A stretch of DNA of 37,116 nucleotides. It comes from Candidatus Halobeggiatoa sp. HSG11. GTDB taxonomy: Bacteria; Pseudomonadota; Gammaproteobacteria; Beggiatoales; Beggiatoaceae. The stretch lies in assembly GCA_030378105.1 (NCBI GenBank), contig JAUCGL010000031.1:1-37116 (forward strand), given 5' to 3'. A program made the translations under genes and the position numbers. Shown here piece by piece: positions 12,920 to 22,186 of this stretch (positions are counted from its first letter, which is position 1; each line of letters opens with the position of its first letter). The notes under the pieces are model-generated. The model was not told the origin of the DNA, made no database searches, and was given only the letters and a program-made list of their open reading frames with translations.

Positions 12920-14302
12920 ATGCTTCCCACAATAGCTATCGTAGGCCGACCTAATGTTGGTAAATCCACTCTATTCAATGCTTTAACAAAAACTCGTGAT
13001 GCTTTAGTCGCTGATCAACCGGGTTTAACTAGAGATCGTAAATTTGGTCGTGGAATTGTTGGAGGCAAATGTTGGTTGATTGATACCGGTGGACTTGGCG
13101 AGAAAAATGATGCCATGTTGGAACATATAACTCAACAAGCTTGGTTAGCTGTTGAAGAAGCTGATAGTGTTTTGTTTTTAGTTGATGGACGGAGTGGTTT
13201 GACGGCGGCAGATGAAAATTTAGCAAATAAATTACGCAGACTTGAAATTCCAGTATATCTTGTTATTAACAAAGCAGAAGGTGTACAAAAAGAGTTAATC
13301 AGTGCTGAATTTTACCGATTAGGTTTACAGAACATTCATGTCATTTCCGCAGCTCATCAGAGAGGTATAACTGATTTGATGTTGCATGTTTTAGAGAAAT
13401 TTCCTACTGAAGAAGATTCTTTACCAGCAAATGATAAGAGTTTAAAAATTGCTGTCCTTGGGCGACCTAATGTTGGCAAATCAACTCTCATTAATCGGCT
13501 GCTAGGTTATGAACGAGTTATTACTTTCGATCAACCGGGAACAACTCGTGATAGTATTTTTATTCCTCTGGAACGAGATGGCAAAGCATATACTTTAATA
13601 GATACTGCTGGAATAAGAAAACGCTCTAGAATATTTGAAACTATCGAAAAATTTAGTGTAATAAAAGCCTTGCAAGCAATTAACTCAGCTAATGTTGTTA
13701 TTATGTTGGCGGATGCTAAAGAAGGTATGACTGTTCAAGATACTAACTTGTTGGGGCATATATTGGATAGCGGTCGGGGTTTGATAATTGCGGTTAATAA
13801 ATGGGATGGTTTGAGCCACGAACATCGAAAACGAGTCCAAGAAAATTTAGATAGAAAGCTACATTTTATTGATTTTGCTAAAATTCATTTTATTTCTGCT
13901 TTGCATGGAACTGGAGTTGGTAAATTACTTGATACAGCTAATAATGTTTGGCACTCGGCGAGTAGAAAAATTCATACTCCACGTTTAAATCACGTATTAC
14001 AAGATGCTATTAAAGCTCATGCCCCACCATTAAAGCGTGGTCGGCGAATTAAATTGCGTTATATTAATCAAGCTGGCACTAATCCACCGTTATTTATTAT
14101 TCACGGCAACCAAGTGAGTTCCTTGCCTAATGCATATCAGCGTTATTTGAAAAACTATTTCCGAGATGTTTTTAAATTAGAGGGTACTCCTATCCATTTA
14201 GAATTTAAACAAAGTGAAAATCCTTTTGCTGGTAGGAAAAATACTTTGAACCCACGACAAATCAAGAAAAAACAACGTTTAATGAAACATGTGAAGAAAT
14301 GA
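12920..14302 (+). CDS. der: GTPase Der (EngA), ribosome assembly
   Basis: This 460-residue tandem GTPase is required for maturation of the 50S subunit. It has two G domains, each with a P-loop GRPNVGKSTL (about 8-17 and 179-188), DTGG/DTAG G3 motifs and NKAE/NKWD G4 motifs. A C-terminal KH-like domain follows, with the conserved PPLFIIHGN stretch and a basic tail (RKNTLNPRQIKKKQR). Length and order match the family. The ATG at 12920 is preceded by AAAGGACA, a good ribosome site. In many gammaproteobacteria der follows bamB and hisS, which are absent here, so the gene has been relocated. Confidence 0.97.
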   Translation: MLPTIAIVGRPNVGKSTLFNALTKTRDALVADQPGLTRDRKFGRGIVGGKCWLIDTGGLGEKNDAMLEHITQQAWLAVEEADSVLFLVDGRSGLTAADENLANKLRRLEIPVYLVINKAEGVQKELISAEFYRLGLQNIHVISAAHQRGITDLMLHVLEKFPTEEDSLPANDKSLKIAVLGRPNVGKSTLINRLLGYERVITFDQPGTTRDSIFIPLERDGKAYTLIDTAGIRKRSRIFETIEKFSVIKALQAINSANVVIMLADAKEGMTVQDTNLLGHILDSGRGLIIAVNKWDGLSHEHRKRVQENLDRKLHFIDFAKIHFISALHGTGVGKLLDTANNVWHSASRKIHTPRLNHVLQDAIKAHAPPLKRGRRIKLRYINQAGTNPPLFIIHGNQVSSLPNAYQRYLKNYFRDVFKLEGTPIHLEFKQSENPFAGRKNTLNPRQIKKKQRLMKHVKK

Positions 14303-14374
14303 ATTTAGCCATATTCTCAAATTAAGATTAAAAATATTTGCAACTAGTTATAAAAATTTGCATAATTATTCTAA

Positions 14375-14514
14375 ATACCATCGCCAATAAGATAGTTGTT
14401 TCGGGAATGTAGCAAAGCGGATTTTCCTAAAATCAAGTTACGTTGCGAGTTTCGAGAATTCGAGAAATTGTACCTCATTCCTGAAACAACAAATTCTTGG
14501 ATTGGCGATGGTAT
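14375..14514. mobile_element. 140-bp MITE-like element with 14-bp terminal inverted repeats
   Basis: The ends ATACCATCGCCAAT (14375-14388) and ATTGGCGATGGTAT (14501-14514) are perfect reverse complements. A second inner pair, GTTGTTTCGGGAATG and CATTCCTGAAACAAC, matches at 14 of 15. The centre holds the palindrome TTTCGAGAATTCGAGAAA. It encodes nothing. It lies between der and the lipoprotein gene and could fold into a long hairpin. No second copy was found in the window. Confidence 0.65.
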
Positions 14515-14561
14515 TGTTATTCAAAATGTATTTTTTTCTAACCATTAATATAGGATGATTT

Positions 14562-14924
14562 ATGAAAATATCGTTAAAAATTGGTGTACTGTTAAGTGTT
14601 GGTTTATTGCTTATAAGTTGTGGTACTTCTAAGCAACCACCCACTGAAAAAATAGCTGGTGCTGAGTTGGCTATCAGTCGGGCTCAAGATAATAATGCCA
14701 AAGATTTTGCGGCTATTGAATTACGTCAGGCTCAAGATAATCTGGAAAAAGCTAAACAAGCAGTTACAGATGAAGAGTATGATAAAGCCACTCGTTTGGC
14801 AGAGCAAGCTTTTATGGATGCTTCACTAGCTGAGACCAAAGCAGAATCAGAAAAAGCTAGTAAAGCAGCCGAAGAAATGCGTGAGAGTGTAGAAACTCTT
14901 AAACAAGAAATGGACCGTAAATAG
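14562..14924 (+). CDS. DUF4398-type lipoprotein
   Basis: This 120-residue lipoprotein has signal peptide residues 1-19 with lipobox LLIS-C (Cys20), followed by alpha-helical, Ala/Glu/Lys-rich repeats (LAISRAQDNNAKDFAAIELR) typical of DUF4398. Ser/Gly residues after the Cys, rather than Asp, favour sorting to the outer membrane. It ends 7 bp before the OmpA-like lipoprotein gene, whose N-terminal half has the same kind of helical repeats, so the two are co-transcribed and may associate. The ribosome site AGGATG precedes the ATG. The biochemical function of DUF4398 is not established; a periplasmic coiled-coil spacer is likely. Confidence 0.8.
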   Translation: MKISLKIGVLLSVGLLLISCGTSKQPPTEKIAGAELAISRAQDNNAKDFAAIELRQAQDNLEKAKQAVTDEEYDKATRLAEQAFMDASLAETKAESEKASKAAEEMRESVETLKQEMDRK

Positions 14925-14931
14925 GAATTTT

Positions 14932-15789
14932 ATGATGACTAGAATAATTAACGTATTATTTGTTGCTCTTATCGTTGCTAGTTGTAGCAGTATTCCAAAA
15001 GATGCAATTCTTAAGGATGCTCGTACAGCTTATGCTAAAGCAAAAGCCAATCCTGCTACTGCTAATTTAGAAGCCATGTATGATGCTGATAAAGCTTTAC
15101 AAAAGGCTGAAAATGCAGAAGATGCTGATGAAATGAAACATTTGGCAGCGATGGCTAAAAAAAGTTCTGAAATGGCTCTTGTTGTTGCAAAACGTAAAGG
15201 TGCTGAATCTCAACGAAGTGACTTACTGAAACAGAAAGATAAAGTTGTGTTACAGGCTCGAGAAAAGGAAATTTCTGCTAAAGAGTTGGCAGTACAAAAG
15301 GCCAATCAGGACTTGGAAATTAAGGAAAGAGAGTTAGCAAGTAAACAACAACTGTTGACAGCTAAACAAGCTCAGATTCAAAAATTGCAAGATGAGCTAA
15401 GTGAATTAAAAGCTAAACAGACTGATAAAGGTTTGGTGGTTACATTAGGTGATGTTTTGTTTGAAACTGGTAAATCCACTTTATTATCAGCAGCTACCCA
15501 AAATATTAGTAAAGTTGCTATGTTTCTCAATCAACATCCAAAGCGTAATGTTTTAATTGGTGGGCATACGGATAATCGTGGTAGTGATGAATATAATTTA
15601 GGATTATCACAAAGACGTGCTGATGCTGTGCGGTTTGCTTTGATACAGAATAATGTGGCTTCTAATCGTATTCAATCGCAAGGTTTTGGTGAAAGTCAAC
15701 CAGTTGCTAGTAATAGTAGCGTTAGCGGTCGTCAACAAAATCGTCGAGTTGAAATAACTATTTTGAATGAAGGGATTGTTTTACCGTAG
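14932..15789 (+). CDS. OmpA-family lipoprotein with DUF4398-like coiled-coil N-terminus
   Basis: This protein has 285 residues. Its short signal peptide ends in the lipobox VAS-C (Cys18). Residues 25-165 are helical and rich in Lys, Ala, Glu and Gln, with DUF4398-like then coiled-coil character. Residues 170-278 form an OmpA C-terminal peptidoglycan-binding domain, with GDVLFETGKSTLLSAA, IGGHTDNRGSDEYNLGLSQR and GFGESQPVASN...RQQNRRVEI. The conserved Asp (HTDNRG) and Arg (NRRVEI) that bind diaminopimelate are present. It would tether the outer membrane to the cell wall. It forms an operon with the preceding lipoprotein. Confidence 0.9.
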   Translation: MMTRIINVLFVALIVASCSSIPKDAILKDARTAYAKAKANPATANLEAMYDADKALQKAENAEDADEMKHLAAMAKKSSEMALVVAKRKGAESQRSDLLKQKDKVVLQAREKEISAKELAVQKANQDLEIKERELASKQQLLTAKQAQIQKLQDELSELKAKQTDKGLVVTLGDVLFETGKSTLLSAATQNISKVAMFLNQHPKRNVLIGGHTDNRGSDEYNLGLSQRRADAVRFALIQNNVASNRIQSQGFGESQPVASNSSVSGRQQNRRVEITILNEGIVLP

Positions 15790-15791
15790 CA

Positions 15792-15940
15792 TTCCATAGA
15801 TTTCACCTACGGCTATTTATGTTTCGCCCTGTTGGGTTCACTGCTTATTTTAAGTTAAGGGCAGACACGCAGGTCTGCCCCTACAAACCTTAACATATTT
15901 TAATGTAGGGGCGAACCTATGTGTTCGCCCTTCTTAATTT
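15792..15940. repeat. Cluster of dispersed hairpin repeats
   Basis: In order these are a copy of the CCATAG...CTACGG repeat (15792-15829), a stem GGGCAGAC/GTCTGCCC near 15851-15872, and a stem GGGCGAAC/GTTCGCCC near 15908-15929. The two stems are linked by paired CTACAAACCTTAACAT/ATTTTAATGTAG segments. The cluster follows the OmpA-like gene and could serve as its terminator, but these GGGCGAAC-type repeats are dispersed elements in many genomes. Confidence 0.6.
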
Positions 15941-16031
15941 AATGTATTCCCCCCATCTTAACTTGATTCTTACCAATTCAACGTTATATTAAGAGTCAAT
16001 TCTTAAATAAGATTAACCCCAAAAAAAAACT

Positions 16032-16910
16032 ATGCCTGACTCTCCTTTTGAAAACCTACCTCACAATAGCCCTTTACAACCAGTTAAGTTAGAATTAGAC
16101 GATAACATCCAATTTCGTTGTCATAAAGATATTGGCTGTTTCAACGAATGTTGTAAAAAGATTGATATAAGCCTTACCCCTTATGATATTTTATGTTTGC
16201 AGAGGCAGCTAGATTTAAATTCCAGTCAATTTTTATCAGAATATACAGTCCCATTTGAAATGGATAAAGATGGGTTGCCGGGAGTGAAAATAAAGACTAC
16301 TGCTGAAAATCCAGCTTGCCCATTCTTACAAAAAGATGGTTGTAGTGTTTATGAAGCTCGTCCAACAGTATGTAGATATTATGCACTTGGTTTGATGTCT
16401 ATGCGGAAGGAAAATTCTCCCACTGATGAAAATGCTTATTTTTTAGTTAAGGAAGAACATTGTCTGGGGCATAATGAAGAGCGTACTATTTCTGTTTCAG
16501 ATTATCGTGAAGAACAAGGAGTTGATAAATATGATGAAATCAATAGAGATTGGCGACAAATAATACTTAAAAAACGTTCTGCTGGTCCTACTATTGGTAA
16601 GCCAAGTGAACGTAGTTTAAAGTTTTTCTTTTTATGTAGTTATAATTTCGACAGTTTCCGAATTTTTACTCAAAGTGAAAACTTTTCCGAGGTCTATGAT
16701 TTAACTCCAGAAGAAATTGAAAAATTAAATACTGATGACGTTGCTCTGTTACAATTTGGTTCAAGGTTGTTAAAACAGGTATTATTTGGGGAAATGACTA
16801 TCGCAATTAAAGATGATGCTATGCTTAAACGAGTGCAACGTCGTCGTGAACAGATACAAGCTGATCCAGATGATCCAAATGCTAATTATAATGGCCCGGA
16901 AATGGTCTGA
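16032..16910 (+). CDS. YkgJ-family cysteine cluster protein
   Basis: This 292-residue protein of the UPF0153/YkgJ family has an N-terminal cluster CHKDIGCFNECC (about 30-41), a second group CPFLQKDGCSVYEARPTVCR (about 96-115) and a Cys at CLGHN. These make a probable Zn or Fe-S binding site. The C-terminal 140 residues (FFLCSYNFDSFRIFTQS) are an extension found in a subset of the family. The biochemical function is unknown. No membrane segment is seen. The gene is followed by tgt after 69 bp on the same strand and may share its transcript. Confidence 0.82.
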   Translation: MPDSPFENLPHNSPLQPVKLELDDNIQFRCHKDIGCFNECCKKIDISLTPYDILCLQRQLDLNSSQFLSEYTVPFEMDKDGLPGVKIKTTAENPACPFLQKDGCSVYEARPTVCRYYALGLMSMRKENSPTDENAYFLVKEEHCLGHNEERTISVSDYREEQGVDKYDEINRDWRQIILKKRSAGPTIGKPSERSLKFFFLCSYNFDSFRIFTQSENFSEVYDLTPEEIEKLNTDDVALLQFGSRLLKQVLFGEMTIAIKDDAMLKRVQRRREQIQADPDDPNANYNGPEMV

Positions 16911-16979
16911 TTAACTTAAAAAAGACGGTATAATTTTTTCCTTTTACTTGCTAAAAACATTGATTTAACGCAATATTAA

Positions 16980-18062
<1,083 letters not shown>

Positions 18063-18428
18063 CGATTCGTAAAAAAAACAGCAACAATCTCGTCCTGAAA
18101 ATCCTTTAATCTTGTTAATCCTGATTCTAACAATTGTATAACTCCAATATGATTTAACAGTTTTTGGGAAAAAGAAAGGGTTACGATTTATTTACATATG
18201 TGAAAGCTTGTGTCCTCATGAAAATGGGGATGGGAATCCGTATGAGAAACAGCACATAGGCGACCCCACACTTCAGTCGCCACTTAGTTTGATGGTAGAC
18301 AGGTGACAATGAATTCCATTGCACCTTTTGCATCACTACTTTATTTAAGACTACCATTTTTTGACTTTAAAAACTATCCAAACTATTGAATAATTATACA
18401 TTTTCACTTTTCACTTTTCACTTATACC
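18063..18428. other. Convergent intergenic region with repeats and a small GC-richer structured stretch
   Basis: There is no gene. At 18098-18134 lies a reversed copy of the CTGAATCAGGATT-type repeat. Bases 18206-18283 are GC-richer than their surroundings and can fold as CTCAT/ATGAG and GGCGAC/GTCGCC (18259-18281) stems; no known RNA family was recognised. The 62-bp inverted-repeat element at 18294-18355 follows. Both flanking genes end here, so terminators are expected, but none stands out. Confidence 0.5.
18294..18355. mobile_element. GGTAGTC-family MITE-like element, 62-bp variant
   Basis: The ends are GGTAGAC (18294-18300) and GACTACC. Read on the minus strand, the first 25 bases (GGTAGTCTTAAATAAAGTAG then TGATG) match the left ends of the copies at 27941 and 33535. 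The interior differs: a palindrome, AGGTG.CAATGAATTCCATTG.CACCT, replaces their middle. It has no coding capacity. Confidence 0.6.
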
Positions 18429-21266
18429 TTACAACCAATTACCTATCAATAAAAATGGTCCCCAATAAGAAGGATGCCAATAGTATTTGTTGGCAATTAA
18501 TTGCTTTTGAGCTATTTGTAAAGCTTTAGCTTTGGATAAATCGGGGGTTTCTAATAACAGACGATAAAATTCACTCATGGCTTTAGCAGTGGCACTATCT
18601 TCAACATACCATAAAGTAGCAATAGCACTTCTCGCACCTGCTTTCACGGCAACTCCAGCCAAACCTAAAGCTGCTTTATCATTACCAACCGCAGTTTTAC
18701 AGGCACTTAAAGTTAATAACTCCAAAGGTTTTCTATCTCTAAATTTACCCAAACCAATAACATCGGCTAGTTTGTCCATCTTCATTTTACCATCATAGGT
18801 CAGCAAATAAGTATGATCTGGGTCAGCATTAAACTCTCCGTGAGTAGCCAAATGAATAACCGAATATTTATTTTGAGATACTTTCGATTTAAACTTATCT
18901 ATCGAAAATTCTTTATTAAAAATCAGATGATTATCAAAAATTCTAGCGGTGACACTGCGATCCTTACAGCTTTGTTCGGAAAATTTATCATCTAAAGCAA
19001 TTAATTTATTATCAGCATTGCCTTCTGTGAGACATTGCATATTTTGCAGTTCTTTGGGAACATTTGGTAGTGCTGAATGAGCTTGAACACTGTCAGTTAA
19101 ACCAGTTAATAATATTTTGCTGTCATCCCAATTTGGTTTTTGTGGATTAACTAATGCCAGTCCCGGTGTGAGAGCCATTGCATATTTTTCAATTAAAAAC
19201 TGCTTGCCATCATGCAAAGTTGATAACGGAATCATGCGTAGATAGCCATCTGGTACGATAACCAAAGTATCCACATCTTTCAATATTGCCTCAATAGGGC
19301 GAATCAACCAATCATAAAGTTGTTGCGATTGAAATAAAAATACATTTTTAGAACGTTTTTGTAAATTAAATCTAAACTGTTGTACTACTTGATTAAATTG
19401 CTTTGAACCTACTGGTATTTCTACTTGGTGAACAGTGTCTTGATTAAGCACTTTGGCCAATACAACCAACCTATCCTCTAACGGAACTGGGTATAATATG
19501 GCAGTATTTTGCAAGGTTGTCTGAGCCAATTCTGACTGGTTTAAATCAAGCAAATTTTTGGTTTTCGACTGTAAAGCTAATACACATTCATCAAAATAGT
19601 TTTGTAATTCAGCTACTTTAACTAATTCAGAAGTTTCAATTGCTTCTCTGATGAGCTTTTGTTTCTCTTCTTTGTCAGTGGAATTATGAGCTTTTCGTAA
19701 TAACAGGCTAACTAATCCATAATGAACTGGCTTAACTTGTTGTTTAAAATCTATATTTGAAATACGATAACCAATCTCCAATATCTGTTGAATGGGTTTC
19801 AAGTTAGAAGATGCTAAACGATAAGCTGCTATTGCTTGATCAAATATATCATTGGCTTGGCTAACTTTTCCTTGCTTCGTCAAAAGTTGTCCTTGTTTCT
19901 TTAAAATTCGTCCTTGTTGCCAATATAAACGGTATAAATTATGAGAAAAATGGTTAGCTAAAGAAAGCTGCTTAACGTTTTCTGCCGGCGATACATTATC
20001 CCGATTAATCGTAAAAATAGATTTTCGGGTTAAAGTTAAAGCTTCTTCATAACGCAATTCTCTTTCATACAACTGGCCTAAATAACCATATGCCTTGGAT
20101 ATACTTTGACTATCTTGATTTTTTTCGGCAACAGTAACTGCTTTTTGAAATATTTCGTAAGTTAAAGATGTTACTTTTTGAGGATTAGAAAGTTTAGTCA
20201 ACAGTTTATTTTGATTTGCCAAATGTTGAGCTTTCCACATTAAATCTTCAACCAAATTATTTTCTTGTAACAATGCTAATGCTAATTTTCCTAATGAAAA
20301 CAAGTAAGTTATTTTAGCATGACCGTCTGGAATAACTTGAATCTGTTGCCAAATTACATTTAACAAAGCGGCGGTTTCATCCAAAGAATCAGCATTTTTC
20401 AAACCTATTTTGGCTCTATTTAAAGAAGCTTTGATAGTCAATTCTTCATCACCAGACTGCTTGGCTAACTGCATACTTTCTTCATAAGTTTGAATTGCAG
20501 TGCGTGGTAATTCTTCTATCACTTTAAATAAATTATTTCGCATCTTATCAGCAAGTTTAGGGTCTTTTTCAAGTCCCTTAAGTGAGGTTGCCAGCTTCGT
20601 TACAGAGCTTTTAATATCGCCTGACCAACTACATGATTGACTTTCATCGTCAGGTTTACGAGCATCAGCTAAACAAAATTTAACAATTGCCTCAACTGCA
20701 CCTTGAGTAGACGACCCTTTAGCAAAACTGTCTTCAATAACTGTCAAGACGTTACCTTGATTATTTAATGCTCTAGCTAATATATTTGGTTCATTAGATT
20801 TCCTTGCATTAACCACGCTATTACAAGCCAGCGAACAAGTTGTTCCCCAGTATTCTAATTCTTTTTCCCGCATCGAATCTTTTTTAGTTAAAGTTGCAAA
20901 ATTTCCTTCCGAATATCGCATCGACAACCACGCATCACTCAGTTGATACCCAATCATAGCCTGATGTTTGGTATCTTGATTTTGTTCAGCTAAAGATAAA
21001 GCCTTATTCAGAACTGGAAATACTGCACTGTGCATCTTAAGTTCTTGATAAGCAGCACCTAATCGTATTAAGTTTTCAATACATTGGTTAACATCCTTTT
21101 CACAATCAACTTGATTCAGACTAGTTTCCCAATATTTGGTTGCTTGTTGAAAATTCCCTTGTTGAAAGGCAATATCGCCTTGAGATATAAGCTCTACAAA
21201 ACTATTTGGTTCTGTTGCTGATGCGGTTGTGAATAAAAATACTAAACTAAATATAAATTTGTTCAT
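18429..21266 (-). CDS. Exported TPR-CHAT caspase-like protease
   Basis: This protein has 945 residues from the ATG at 21264-21266, chosen for its AGGAG site 6 nt upstream and a proper signal peptide (MNKFIFSLVFLFTTASA); an upstream in-frame ATG would bury this signal. Residues 25-560 are TPR and other helical repeats (GDIAFQQGNFQQATKYWE...). The last 300 residues are a CHAT domain (caspase HetF-associated with TPRs), with catalytic His809 in HLATHGEF and Cys856 in LSACKTA, then GLAGVAVKAGARSAIATLW. Both catalytic residues are intact. CHAT proteases cut proteins in separase-like and gasdermin systems. A periplasmic location, inferred from the signal peptide, is unusual for those roles. It lies 65 bp downstream of mazG on the same strand. 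Confidence 0.9.
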   Translation of the reverse strand: MNKFIFSLVFLFTTASATEPNSFVELISQGDIAFQQGNFQQATKYWETSLNQVDCEKDVNQCIENLIRLGAAYQELKMHSAVFPVLNKALSLAEQNQDTKHQAMIGYQLSDAWLSMRYSEGNFATLTKKDSMREKELEYWGTTCSLACNSVVNARKSNEPNILARALNNQGNVLTVIEDSFAKGSSTQGAVEAIVKFCLADARKPDDESQSCSWSGDIKSSVTKLATSLKGLEKDPKLADKMRNNLFKVIEELPRTAIQTYEESMQLAKQSGDEELTIKASLNRAKIGLKNADSLDETAALLNVIWQQIQVIPDGHAKITYLFSLGKLALALLQENNLVEDLMWKAQHLANQNKLLTKLSNPQKVTSLTYEIFQKAVTVAEKNQDSQSISKAYGYLGQLYERELRYEEALTLTRKSIFTINRDNVSPAENVKQLSLANHFSHNLYRLYWQQGRILKKQGQLLTKQGKVSQANDIFDQAIAAYRLASSNLKPIQQILEIGYRISNIDFKQQVKPVHYGLVSLLLRKAHNSTDKEEKQKLIREAIETSELVKVAELQNYFDECVLALQSKTKNLLDLNQSELAQTTLQNTAILYPVPLEDRLVVLAKVLNQDTVHQVEIPVGSKQFNQVVQQFRFNLQKRSKNVFLFQSQQLYDWLIRPIEAILKDVDTLVIVPDGYLRMIPLSTLHDGKQFLIEKYAMALTPGLALVNPQKPNWDDSKILLTGLTDSVQAHSALPNVPKELQNMQCLTEGNADNKLIALDDKFSEQSCKDRSVTARIFDNHLIFNKEFSIDKFKSKVSQNKYSVIHLATHGEFNADPDHTYLLTYDGKMKMDKLADVIGLGKFRDRKPLELLTLSACKTAVGNDKAALGLAGVAVKAGARSAIATLWYVEDSATAKAMSEFYRLLLETPDLSKAKALQIAQKQLIANKYYWHPSYWGPFLLIGNWL

Positions 21267-21331
21267 AAAAACTCCTAAGTTAAATTTTGACATCGCTAAT
21301 ATGGTATAGATTTTTTCAATTTTGTTCAACA

Positions 21332-22111
21332 TTAATCACAATTTTTAGCTTCATCCCAATAAGCGTCCATTTCTGCTAAAGTCAAATCTTGTAAGGCTTT
21401 ATCATCTCTTTTGGCAGCAAATTCTATGTAATTAAATCGCTTCATAACTTTTTTATTGGTTTTTTCTAAAACAGTTTCAGGATTAATTGTGATAAAACGA
21501 GCATAATTAACCAGTGAAAATAACAAATCTCCAAATTCATCTTCAATATTATGCAAATTATTGTCTTGAACAGCTTGTTTAAATTCCATTAATTCTTCTT
21601 CTACTTTTTCCCAAACTTGTTCTTTATACTGCCAATCAAACCCTACACCATTGAGTTTTTCTTGAATTCTTTGGGCTTTTATCAATGCTGGCAATGATTT
21701 AGGTACTCCTGCGAGGACACCTTTGTCATTTTCCTTTAATTTCAATAACTCCCAGTTCTTTTTTACTTCTTCAGCATTGGCGACATAAGAATTATCAAAA
21801 ACATGTGGATGCCGATTTATTAATTTGTCACATAAACTATTCATAACATCAGCAATATCAAAAGCTTCCATTTCAACAGCAATTTTGGAATAGAATACGA
21901 TATGTAACATTAAGTCACCTAGTTCTTCTTTGATTGCAGGTAAATCTTTATCTAAAATTGCATCGGATAGTTCATAGGTTTCTTCAATGGTTAGGTGGCG
22001 TAATGATTCTAAGGTTTGTTTTTTATCCCAAGGGCATTTGGCACGTAATTCATTCATAATGCTGAGTAAGTTTTGTAAACTCTCGGCATATTTTTTATCG
22101 GTTGGATTCAT
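21332..22111 (-). CDS. mazG: Nucleoside triphosphate pyrophosphohydrolase MazG
   Basis: This 259-residue protein has two MazG domains. It hydrolyses NTPs and dNTPs to NMP and pyrophosphate, cleaning the nucleotide pool and lowering ppGpp under starvation. The N-terminal domain shows LRAKCPWDKKQTLESLRHLT followed by EETYEL and KEELGDLMLHIVFYSKIA (EExxE...ExxD metal site). The C-terminal domain repeats the pattern (KVEEELMEFKQA, EDEFGDLLFSLVNYARF). Length fits E. coli MazG (263). It is not beside a toxin-antitoxin pair here. It lies between a STAND-like NTPase upstream and the CHAT protease downstream, all on the same strand. Confidence 0.95.
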   Translation of the reverse strand: MNPTDKKYAESLQNLLSIMNELRAKCPWDKKQTLESLRHLTIEETYELSDAILDKDLPAIKEELGDLMLHIVFYSKIAVEMEAFDIADVMNSLCDKLINRHPHVFDNSYVANAEEVKKNWELLKLKENDKGVLAGVPKSLPALIKAQRIQEKLNGVGFDWQYKEQVWEKVEEELMEFKQAVQDNNLHNIEDEFGDLLFSLVNYARFITINPETVLEKTNKKVMKRFNYIEFAAKRDDKALQDLTLAEMDAYWDEAKNCD

Positions 22112-22186
22112 TTTAAGAGTATATTTAAGTGTGAAAATAAAATTTGTATATCTTCCCCATTCTTTCCGTTAAAATGGGAGGCGGAT

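Noticed and set aside
18150-18290. Possible riboswitch (c-di-GMP or cobalamin type) near GGGTTACGAT and GGGAATCC
   Set aside because: The surrounding conserved elements of both classes are missing, and neither convergent neighbour could be controlled from this position.
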